Of a stretch of DNA of 64,000 nucleotides, positions 54,490 through 61,884 are shown one piece after another. A program made the position numbers and the translations under genes. Numbering within the stretch: position 1 is the stretch's first letter; each line of letters begins with the position of its first letter. Source of the stretch: PVC group bacterium. GTDB lineage: Bacteria > Verrucomicrobiota > Kiritimatiellia > CAIKKV01. Below the pieces are notes generated by a model, which was not told the DNA's origin, did no database searches, and was given only the letters and a program-made list of their open reading frames with translations. The DNA is taken from contig CAMDGM010000009.1 of the NCBI GenBank assembly GCA_945898015.1, positions 31,914-95,913 on the forward strand, read 5' to 3'.

Positions 54490-55002
54490 TCACTCGACCG
54501 AAAAGATCTCGAAGGTTTGCAGGGCGGGGCCAACCTTCAGCTCGAACGATTCGCCCGCCTTTTTCCCGGAAAGGGCCTGGCCCAGCGGGGACTGGACCGT
54601 CACCACGGTGATCTCTTCCCCGTCCACAACCAGTGTCTCGCCGCCGGCCGCCGACCCGAACAGGAGGGTGCTCGAGGTTCCGCTGCCGGCCTTCAGGCGG
54701 ATCAGGGCGCCGAACTGGACCGGGCTGCCCTTCGGCAGTTCGTTCACCGGCAGCATCTGCAGCGACTCCAACGCGGCGGCCAGATCCTTCACGCGCCTGG
54801 CCTGCCCCCGGGCCAGGAACGACTCCTCCAGCTTGAAGGTGTCATACTTGTGCTCCGAGCGGTTCGCCTCGTCCGTGGCGGAGGCAAACGACGATTTCGC
54901 CGATGCCGTGATCGCGTCCAGTTCCTGCCGCAACTGGTCGAGGAAACGCTGGTGGATCTCAGGCTTGGTGACGGGCCGTGCTCGTGGACGTGTTTTTTTC
55001 AT
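54490..55002 (-). CDS. GreA/GreB-family elongation-factor-like protein
   Basis: Protein of 170 residues from ATG 55002. The C-terminal GreA_GreB domain is recognisable (VQFGALIRLKAGSGTSSTLL, then VQSPLGQALSGKKAGESFEL). The N-terminal part is helical (EIHQRFLDQLRQELDAI and HKYDTFKLEESFLARGQARR) with a loop where GreA has its acidic tip; here it reads SSFASATDEANRSEHKYDT. This is closer to the Rnk/GreB-like proteins of unknown target than to GreA itself. It may modulate RNA polymerase. A clear Shine-Dalgarno is missing. Confidence 0.75.
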   Translation of the reverse strand: MKKTRPRARPVTKPEIHQRFLDQLRQELDAITASAKSSFASATDEANRSEHKYDTFKLEESFLARGQARRVKDLAAALESLQMLPVNELPKGSPVQFGALIRLKAGSGTSSTLLFGSAAGGETLVVDGEEITVVTVQSPLGQALSGKKAGESFELKVGPALQTFEIFSVE

Positions 55003-55057
55003 AAAGAGAAAGATGATCGCAGGTTTGCCGGCTGTGGGGGCCAAGGCTTAGCCGTCC

Positions 55058-55927
55058 CTATTTCGGTATCTCGGCGATCCGGAACGTGCTGATCAGGTGG
55101 ATCATCACGAAATAGTATTTCCTGAACAGGTTCTTCGGCGCGGTATAGCTGATCATGTAATAATACGGTTCATGGTCGATTATCGACTGCATCTGCTGGT
55201 ACGCATTTCCGCCGGGCGTCTCAAAACTGGCAACCAGATAGGTCGCCGTGTTTCCGTTCAAATCCCCCGTGTTGCTCTGAATCAGCTTGAATTCGTTCAT
55301 GGCCTTCCACTGCGACACAATCTCATCGGCCTCACCCTGGAGCGTGCTCCCGGGCTTCTTGTTGATGATCTGGAAATTTACCGTCGCGTCATACTCTTCG
55401 GTGCCCTTGGCTCCGCAGAATAGAGCCGTGTCGTCCTTGACCTGCGACTCCCAGTGCGCGGGCAGCTCGGCAACAAACCCGAACTTCTTGTTCACATACT
55501 TGTCGTATTTGAGCCCCGCAGGGCCGGCCGCGGCCTCTTCGCCGGACTGGGGATCCCAATCCTTCAGGGGTGACACGACTGGCAGCGCCGGCTTATCCGG
55601 GACACCGGTGTTTGCCCCGCTGCTGACATCCTTCTTTTCCCCGTCCCCGGACGACCCGATAATGCCAAGCACAACAAGTATGCCAAGGATGCCCGTCACC
55701 ACCAGCACAACGGGCATACATCCCCGCTTCTTCGCAGGGCCGGAAGGACTTTCCGTTACCGCCGCCACGGCATTCTTGATGTCCTGTTTTGTAACGAGTT
55801 CCTTGTCCGCATTGAAAACACCATTCACCAGGAACTCCGCAGGCATGTCCTTCGCATTCCTATAGGTCCCCGTCTTGGAGCCATACCTAATGACGCCTAG
55901 TTTTCGAAGAATATCGATAACGCTCAT
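55058..55927 (-). CDS. Single-pass membrane protein with PsbP/DUF1795-like domain
   Basis: Protein of 289 residues. The N-terminal 60 residues are a small globular segment (VIDILRKLGVIRYGSKTGTY). A transmembrane helix (MPVVLVVTGILGILVVLGII) is at about 70-90, then a low-complexity linker. The C-terminal domain from about 140 has KKFGFVAELPAHWESQV and ends near YFVMIHLISTFRI, a PsbP/DUF1795-like pattern. The role is unknown. A GGAG precedes the ATG. Confidence 0.65.
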   Translation of the reverse strand: MSVIDILRKLGVIRYGSKTGTYRNAKDMPAEFLVNGVFNADKELVTKQDIKNAVAAVTESPSGPAKKRGCMPVVLVVTGILGILVVLGIIGSSGDGEKKDVSSGANTGVPDKPALPVVSPLKDWDPQSGEEAAAGPAGLKYDKYVNKKFGFVAELPAHWESQVKDDTALFCGAKGTEEYDATVNFQIINKKPGSTLQGEADEIVSQWKAMNEFKLIQSNTGDLNGNTATYLVASFETPGGNAYQQMQSIIDHEPYYYMISYTAPKNLFRKYYFVMIHLISTFRIAEIPK

Positions 55928-55974
55928 ACTTGCTCCGTTTTGTTGTCAACCGGTCCAGAGGTCAAGCCTGCTAA

Positions 55975-57873
55975 TCACGCCTGCGCCAACCACTGGCGAT
56001 ACCGGGCGATTTTCGCGGAAAACTCCTTGGTCAGCCAGCCATTGATATTGCCATAGTACCAGGCCTCTGGCGGCAAACCCGCCGCCAGCGCCTTGTCCCG
56101 CGCCGCCGCCAGGGACAGCACGGCCTGCTCGAGCGCGGCCACGGCTTTTTCCAGCACCGCCGGGTCGCGTGTCGTCATGAATTCCCCGAAGCCGTTCATC
56201 GCCTGCTGCTGCTTCGCCATCACGGCAAGTTCGACCGCTTCGAATCGGGCGCGCCCCGTTTCCTGGCGGACCAGGCGGCGCACGCGCTCCGGCCAAGCGG
56301 GTTGCAGCGCGGCCTCCAGGTCGCCCGCCGCCTCAGCCAGCTGCGTTGCGGCGTCCGCATAAACCGCCGCCATCTCCCGGCCGAAGGAATCCGTCGTCTC
56401 CGGCAGCCACCGGTAATCAAGATAGATATCCACATTGTGGCCGCACATGCGCATGGCCGCCGCGTAGATTTCGGCCCGGCGTGTCAGATACGTGACCCAC
56501 GGCTGCGACGCGGCGTGGCAAATGGCCCGCCCCAGATCGGCCATGAAGGCGGCGGGCGTCAGATCGGCCTGCCACTGACCCCGGGCAAAGACCAGCATGT
56601 TGAACTCGGGCGAAATCGCCGGTCCGCCAACCTGCAGGGACATGTGGCTCTCGATGCCATGCGCCGCATAGGTCTGCATGTCCCCCAGAATGATCGCAGG
56701 CAGGAACGGATGGAGCCCGCGAAACAGGATCTGGTCAAAGTAGTACTCGAAGGTGTGGGCATCGTCGATGCCGGCAAAGGTGCGCGTCCACGCCTTGAGC
56801 GCGGCGAGATAGAAGCGATTGCGGGCGCAGGACGGATCGTCGAGCCTATGGCCATAGCAACGCTCGCGCGGCGCGAAGAGCAAAAAGCCCTCGCGCGGCG
56901 GGGCGATCTGGTTGCCGGGCATCATGGTGTCGTGATACGCGATCACCGGCACCCGCATGGGAAGGCCCGTCCGCGCCAGCGTCTCCCCCATATAGCGCAT
57001 CGCCAGCATGGCCTGATCCGAGGGCTCCAGCGCCCGGCAGGACGAGCAGAGGCACCACCCGCCCGCCGGGAGATCATCGGCCCAGGCGTGGACGGCGTAG
57101 GCGCCCCGGGTCGCCTCCAGTCGCTCCAGATAATGCTGCTGAACAATCCGGGCCGCCTCCGGGTTTGTGACGCAGAGATTGGAGTCCGGATTGCGCTTGC
57201 CGCCGAAATCCTCGGGCTGGAACAGGCGAAACAGCTCCGGCTTCTCTGCGAACAGGTCGCGCGGCAGCAGGGAGGCAAGCCCGTGGCCACCGACCTCCAG
57301 GCGGATGCCCAGTTCGCGGGCGACCGGCAAATCCTTGATGTCGTGCGAGACCGCGTTAAAACGAAGCTTGGCAAAAAAGCGCAGCCACTCCTCTACCGTG
57401 TAATCGGGACTCCCGCAGGGATCCCAAAACACGCCGCGATGCTTAAAGCGTGGATTCACGCGCCATTCGCCGGCCGACATTCGCGGAACCACGCCCCCTT
57501 CGGGCATCCACTCGCCGTCCAAACCCGGCAGAAGAAAGAGGACTCCGAGCCTTTCCGCCAGATCATAGACGGCATTCAGCACGCCTTTTTCCGTGGCGGA
57601 CGAAAGGACGACTCCGTCCGCCGACACCCGCAAGATATAGCCATCCGGCATCATCCCATCCAGCGGCGGCGTCCGCAAAGGAGGGGCGCCCGCGCGCTGA
57701 ACCAGACACAAACTGAACCCGTCTATACGCGCCACTTGCGTCTCCAGGGTCACAACCCGGCCCAAGCGGCCTAGAATACGCCGGAGTTCCGCCACCGCAT
57801 AGGCATAGCACGGGGCTCCCGTCGTATCGGCATGCTGAAGAACAATCGGATCGGCAACAACAAACGCGGTCAT
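55975..57873 (-). CDS. DUF4838 glycoside-hydrolase-like protein
   Basis: Protein of 632 residues. The N-terminal part (FVVADPIVLQHADTTGAP, then YAVAELRRILG and NAVYDLAERLGVLFLLPG) resembles the alpha-glucuronidase/hexosaminidase accessory domain that precedes GH67/GH20 barrels. The middle matches DUF4838: FRLFQPEDFGGKRNPDSNLC, VTNPEAARIVQQHYL, WADDLPAGGWCLCSSCRALE. The C-terminal half is helical. No signal peptide. It probably acts on a uronic-acid or amino-sugar glycan; the substrate is unproven. It is the last gene of a minus-strand catabolic-looking series. Confidence 0.72.
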   Translation of the reverse strand: MTAFVVADPIVLQHADTTGAPCYAYAVAELRRILGRLGRVVTLETQVARIDGFSLCLVQRAGAPPLRTPPLDGMMPDGYILRVSADGVVLSSATEKGVLNAVYDLAERLGVLFLLPGLDGEWMPEGGVVPRMSAGEWRVNPRFKHRGVFWDPCGSPDYTVEEWLRFFAKLRFNAVSHDIKDLPVARELGIRLEVGGHGLASLLPRDLFAEKPELFRLFQPEDFGGKRNPDSNLCVTNPEAARIVQQHYLERLEATRGAYAVHAWADDLPAGGWCLCSSCRALEPSDQAMLAMRYMGETLARTGLPMRVPVIAYHDTMMPGNQIAPPREGFLLFAPRERCYGHRLDDPSCARNRFYLAALKAWTRTFAGIDDAHTFEYYFDQILFRGLHPFLPAIILGDMQTYAAHGIESHMSLQVGGPAISPEFNMLVFARGQWQADLTPAAFMADLGRAICHAASQPWVTYLTRRAEIYAAAMRMCGHNVDIYLDYRWLPETTDSFGREMAAVYADAATQLAEAAGDLEAALQPAWPERVRRLVRQETGRARFEAVELAVMAKQQQAMNGFGEFMTTRDPAVLEKAVAALEQAVLSLAAARDKALAAGLPPEAWYYGNINGWLTKEFSAKIARYRQWLAQA

Positions 57874-57918
57874 ACGGTCTCCTCGGGTTGACGAGTTCCA
57901 TGAGAATAAACGCCACGA

Positions 57919-58731
57919 TTATTCGATCGACCGCAAATAGGCGACCGCTTTGCGGATGGCGTCGTAGGGGTTCTCCGACCCTTCGTACTCGATGTTGATG
58001 CACCCGCCGTAATTCGCCTGCTGCATGGCTTTGAGAACCGCGGGGTGGTTGAGTATCCCCTCCCCGATCAAGGCCGGCTTGAAGCGTAATCCGTTCAGCA
58101 TCTCGATGCCGCCCTCTTCCTTGGAGGTCAAGACGGTCCAATCCTTGAAATGGGCATGCGCGGCAGCGGTGGCGCAACGCGCAAACGACTCGGCCGGCTC
58201 TTCGCCACTCGCAGCGTTGCCGCTGTCGAAGGTAAGCCCCAGATCCGGCAGATCCCGCTTCGCGTCCAGGAAATCAGCGGCCGTGACAAAGGGACTATTT
58301 TTGCCGGGAAAGTTCTCGACCGTCAACCGGATGCCCGCTGCCTTCGCCAGACCCATGATGGGCTTCAATCCCGTCACGTACCGGCGCCGCGTTTCGGCCC
58401 GGGGCAGGTCGGCACGGCCATGCGTCACCACCATGATCACCGGCGCGCCCAATATTCCGGCAAACTGGATGGCCTCCTTGATCGCGTCCGAGGCTTTTGA
58501 AATGTCCTCCGGCTTGTCGGACATCAATCCTCCGCCGGGCACCGTGTGGCACACCACCGGGATGCCTTTGTCGTCGCACCGTTTCCGCAAATCAGATGCT
58601 TTCTGGCCGTGCAACGTCACGAAATCCACGCCGGCCATGCCGATTTCCTTCGTCAGGTTCAGCATTTTGTCGACGTCGAAAACAGCGGGGCCCTGGCGGG
58701 CGATCGTATAGCTCATCATGGAATAGCGCAT
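57919..58731 (-). CDS. Sugar phosphate isomerase/epimerase-family TIM barrel
   Basis: Protein of 270 residues from ATG 58731 (AAGGA seven bases upstream). The xylose-isomerase-like fold is indicated by MLNLTKEIGMAGVDFVTLHG, VICHT-like VPVVCHTVPGGG, MVVTHGRADLPRAET, LTVENFPGKNSPF, LGLTFDSGNAASGEEP and the final GCINIEYEGSENPYDAIRKA. These supply the usual Glu, Asp, His and Glu metal ligands. Substrate unknown. It starts 14 bases after the ceramidase-like gene ends. Confidence 0.82.
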   Translation of the reverse strand: MRYSMMSYTIARQGPAVFDVDKMLNLTKEIGMAGVDFVTLHGQKASDLRKRCDDKGIPVVCHTVPGGGLMSDKPEDISKASDAIKEAIQFAGILGAPVIMVVTHGRADLPRAETRRRYVTGLKPIMGLAKAAGIRLTVENFPGKNSPFVTAADFLDAKRDLPDLGLTFDSGNAASGEEPAESFARCATAAAHAHFKDWTVLTSKEEGGIEMLNGLRFKPALIGEGILNHPAVLKAMQQANYGGCINIEYEGSENPYDAIRKAVAYLRSIE

Positions 58732-58745
58732 ATTCGGTCCTTTGA

Positions 58746-60185
58746 TTAAAACCACTGATTGATGAGACGAAGAGATTCCTCGACGATTTTAGTCCCGGCC
58801 TCGGCGGAGGCGGGCGAACTGGCGAACCAGGACCCATAGCCGCCGCCGGCCACGGATCGGGCGGTCGGCAAATATGCACCTTCGCCTGCCAATTGAACCA
58901 CGAACGTTTGCAGGGCCCGTGACCGCGCCTTGATGCGCTGGCCGAAATCCAGATAATATTCGAACCGGTTTGTGGTCATCGCCACATCCCCGATGCGCAT
59001 GGCGTGGACCACGACCGGCATTTCCAGATCGCCCGCCTGTTGCCGGGCATGACGCGCCAAGGCCCAGGTGTAATAGACCTTTTGCGCGTAAGGGACCGAA
59101 TACGCGGCGGAGATCGGATCCGCCTCCTTGATGAGCGCCAGTTTTTGATTGGCTTCCGCAATGATCCTGTTCGACTCGTTTGTTTCCCACGGCGTCAAAA
59201 GGCGGCGGGGAACCGGAAAGACGGACTGCTCATGAGTCAGCTCCACGGAGGTCCGGATATCGTTACGGACGGCCGGCAAGGCCTCTTCCACCGCCTGGGA
59301 AATGCGCCGGCCAATGACGCGGCGCTGGGCAATAACAAACAACTCGTTGTGGTCCATGAACCCCATCAGCCGGGTCATTCGCTCTTCGGCGGCCTGGTTG
59401 ATGGTGTGGTGGGGCGATTGGTCGCCCGCGGCGCTACACTGGGGCAGGATGAACAGTCCGGCGCCAAGCCGGCCACGGAGGTCGACCCGGACTTCATGCC
59501 AGTAGTCCGCCGAGATTTCGGATAGATTCTCCGTGCATTGCGAGGGGCATGCCACATTGACGAGAACGCCGGTCAATTGGTTTTCGGGGTCGAAGGTGTA
59601 CAGGAGGTTGACCGAATGATCGCAATTGCCTTCAACGTGTGAAAACATGGGGTCGGCGGTTGACCCGTACATGATCGCTTGGCCATTCAGGTAACAGGAT
59701 CGGCGATTGAACCCCACGGCGGCAAAGCTTTGTCCCCAGGCAATCCCGCCTAAACGGCGTGCCTGCCAGGCTTCGGCGGCTACCCGGGCCAACCGTTCAG
59801 CCAGAAAGTCGCCATAGGCTTCGGGCGCTTTGAAGGAGTCCGGCAACGGGGGATACCAGGATTCCGGGGCGCTTTGCTGGGGCGCCGTATGGGTGTGCGT
59901 GCCATGGAGCACAATCTGGTCCGGATTGAATCCCGGCAAGCGCTCGGCGATCAGACGGCGAAACGCCTGTTGAACGTACAGCGAAATCTGGACGCAATCG
60001 ACCGAAACCAGGATGAAGCCCTGGGCCTGATTCTCGCTTTCCAACGCCAGCGCGGTTGCCGTGATCGGATCCAAGGCGCGGGTGGCGATGCGGACGTTAA
60101 ACTGGCCTTTCAAATTCACGGGCCAGTCCGGCGTGATATCCACCGAGCTCCAGCCAATTTTGATCGGATTCGATTCTGGCTTCAT
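58746..60185 (-). CDS. Neutral/alkaline ceramidase-superfamily hydrolase
   Basis: Protein of 479 residues from ATG 60185 (GGAGG upstream). N-terminal IGWSSVDITPDWPVNLKGQF and the zinc motif HGTHTHTAPQ match PF04734, and QCSAAGDQSPHH carries the GDxSP serine motif of the ceramidase active site. No signal peptide is seen, unlike classical secreted ceramidases, so it may act inside the cell on a different amide or ester. In PVC-group genomes this superfamily is often found in glycan loci, which fits the neighbours. Confidence 0.78.
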   Translation of the reverse strand: MKPESNPIKIGWSSVDITPDWPVNLKGQFNVRIATRALDPITATALALESENQAQGFILVSVDCVQISLYVQQAFRRLIAERLPGFNPDQIVLHGTHTHTAPQQSAPESWYPPLPDSFKAPEAYGDFLAERLARVAAEAWQARRLGGIAWGQSFAAVGFNRRSCYLNGQAIMYGSTADPMFSHVEGNCDHSVNLLYTFDPENQLTGVLVNVACPSQCTENLSEISADYWHEVRVDLRGRLGAGLFILPQCSAAGDQSPHHTINQAAEERMTRLMGFMDHNELFVIAQRRVIGRRISQAVEEALPAVRNDIRTSVELTHEQSVFPVPRRLLTPWETNESNRIIAEANQKLALIKEADPISAAYSVPYAQKVYYTWALARHARQQAGDLEMPVVVHAMRIGDVAMTTNRFEYYLDFGQRIKARSRALQTFVVQLAGEGAYLPTARSVAGGGYGSWFASSPASAEAGTKIVEESLRLINQWF

Positions 60186-60300
60186 GGACAACCTCCGTTG
60201 ATGCCGATGGGTGAAAGAGAAGAACGGCAACAAAATAGATTCAGAGAATAGGCTTAGCGCCGGAGGGAATCAATCAAAACCGCGCCACAACCCACCCGCT

Positions 60301-60326
60301 CTACAGGGTCCCCGGCCGTTACCGGC
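60301..60326. repeat. Dispersed repeat, copy 1
   Basis: The 26 bases here are identical to 61670-61695. This copy overlaps the stop codon of the UroD-like gene: the last codon and TAA lie inside the repeat. Beyond the exact match a weaker similarity (GGTAG-TTC-GGGC-like) continues into the coding sequence. Confidence 0.8.
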
Positions 60327-61368
60327 AGACCGGGCGGTAGTTCCGGGCGGCCCGCATGAAGGTCACATCGTTCTCGAGCAGGTTTCGAGGGGGATCCGGA
60401 TCGAAGGGGCCGGCCGACGGCGAGAGAATGAAGCGCCGGCCGTTCACCTCGTCGAGCGTGTCGCGCACGGCGCGCGCCATGGCCGCGGGGGAGCAGGAGC
60501 GGAAGTCATCATACTGGATGTTGCCGATCAGGGTGATGCGGTTGGCGGTGGCGGCGTAGGCCTGTGTGTGCGTGCAGTTTCCCACAGGCGGGGCCTCGAT
60601 GGTATGCAGGCCGTCGGGCGCCATGGCCACGAAGTCGGGCAGCACCTCCCGGATCTGGCCGTGGTAGTGCTGGATGACCTTCTTGCCGGCCGCGTGAATC
60701 ATCGCGATCAGGTCGCGTTCGAAGGGAACGATCCAGCGCTGGAAGGTGGCGCGGCTGACAAGGGGTGGCGAAGCGAGTTCACTGCCCACGAGGAAATAGA
60801 CGTCCGCGAGGTCGCGCTCCAGCGCGTAGCGGTAGATGACGCGGAGACGCTCCATGTTCCTCCGGAGCAGATCCTCGACGAGGTCGAGGTGGGTGAGCGA
60901 CCAGACCGACAGGGATTCCAGGTTGGCGGCGTGGTAGAGCGAATTGATGGGCGAGCCGAGGTCGAGCATCATGGATCCGAGCTCGGGCGGGAATTCGGCT
61001 TTTTCGCGCCGGTAGTTTTCCAGTTGCGTGTCCAGCGCGGCCGTGAGGCGGACCGGATCGGTTTCGACGGGGAGCGCGCAATAGGCTTCAAGGTCGGCGT
61101 CCTCGATGAGAAATCGTTTGGAGGGATCGGCGGCCGGAACCACCCCGGGCGTGTGGAGGGGGGCGCAAAGGTTGCGCCGGTTCAGCATGATGGCGCCGAG
61201 TTCACGAGAGGCCTCGAAGACCGGCCGGTAGCGGGGATGGTTGCGGACATCGACGTAGTACCCGGTCGAATGATAGGGGAAGAGGAGCCAGACGGGGGTT
61301 TGATCCGTGGGTTGGCCGCTCAGCGCGGCGAAGAGTCTTTCTCGGGGTGTCATCTCAACCACGTTCAT
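60319..61368 (-). CDS. UroD-superfamily protein, probable methyltransferase-type (paralogue 2)
   Basis: TIM-barrel protein of 349 residues from ATG 61368 (a TTG directly before it is possible). The N-terminus MTPRERLFAALSGQPTDQTP is typical of non-HemE members. HemE catalytic motifs are absent. Where paralogue 1 has HSCG, this protein has KVIQHYHGQIREVL, and the C-terminal site reads FILSPSAGPFDPDPPRNLLE, so the metal-site residues differ. It stands between the GH36 and ceramidase-like genes on the same strand. Function is unknown; demethylation or another C1/C2 transfer is a guess. Confidence 0.72.
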   Translation of the reverse strand: MNVVEMTPRERLFAALSGQPTDQTPVWLLFPYHSTGYYVDVRNHPRYRPVFEASRELGAIMLNRRNLCAPLHTPGVVPAADPSKRFLIEDADLEAYCALPVETDPVRLTAALDTQLENYRREKAEFPPELGSMMLDLGSPINSLYHAANLESLSVWSLTHLDLVEDLLRRNMERLRVIYRYALERDLADVYFLVGSELASPPLVSRATFQRWIVPFERDLIAMIHAAGKKVIQHYHGQIREVLPDFVAMAPDGLHTIEAPPVGNCTHTQAYAATANRITLIGNIQYDDFRSCSPAAMARAVRDTLDEVNGRRFILSPSAGPFDPDPPRNLLENDVTFMRAARNYRPVCR

Positions 61369-61648
61369 CAACCTCGCTTCTCGATATTCCGCTTCACACC
61401 TGTCCCCTCATCCCCTTGCGCGGAGCTGGGAGGGCGCGGCTCCGTCCGCGCCGCGCCGTTTAAGTCCGGCAGCCGCTTTTGCGGATTGCCATCAAAAGCC
61501 CGAAGTATCCTTCATGCTTGTATGCCGCTCTTATATCCCGCCCGCCAACCCTCCTCAACCCGATCGTCCACCAATGTGAATGAGAAGACCCGACCCTGGC
61601 CCGTTTTGACCCCTCAGTCCCATCGATCCCCTGGAGACGGCCGCATTG

Positions 61649-61676
61649 CCTGTAGTAGCGCTTCGCCTACTACAGG
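61649..61676. repeat. REP-like hairpin
   Basis: A perfect 10-bp inverted repeat CCTGTAGTAG/CTACTACAGG encloses the 8-base loop CGCTTCGC and runs directly into the 26-base dispersed repeat. The arrangement resembles REP-type elements scattered between genes. Confidence 0.75.
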
Positions 61677-61695
61677 GTCCCCGGCCGTTACCGGC
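61670..61695. repeat. Dispersed repeat, copy 2
   Basis: Identical over 26 bases to 60301-60326 and joined to the right arm of the hairpin at 61649-61676. Confidence 0.8.
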
Positions 61696-61884
61696 GGAGG
61701 ACCCTTCGGTAGCTCAGGGCCGGCCGCCGGCTCCTTTCCTCTGCGCATCCTGCCTTAACTCGCTTCCCCGCCAATTAAACAGCGAAGGCCCCTCAGCTTT
61801 CCCTGCTGCCACTCGGCCATCTAATTTCTACTTACAGGGCTGACCCCAATCCTAGGCGAAGCTCACGTCCGAAGCCCGGCGCGA

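Larger units (their letters stand above)
61372..61884. other. Noncoding interval rich in hairpins and repeats
   Basis: This 513-base gap between two minus-strand genes holds a hairpin GGCGCGG-CTCCGT-CCGCGCC (61433-61452, allowing one loop base), a longer hairpin at 61649-61676 and the repeat at 61670-61695. No credible open frame with a ribosome site was found in it. Confidence 0.6.

Noticed and set aside
54242..54493. 83-codon minus-strand frame with SDGSDGSDG
   Set aside because: No ribosome site or family similarity; the pattern comes from a short DNA tandem repeat.
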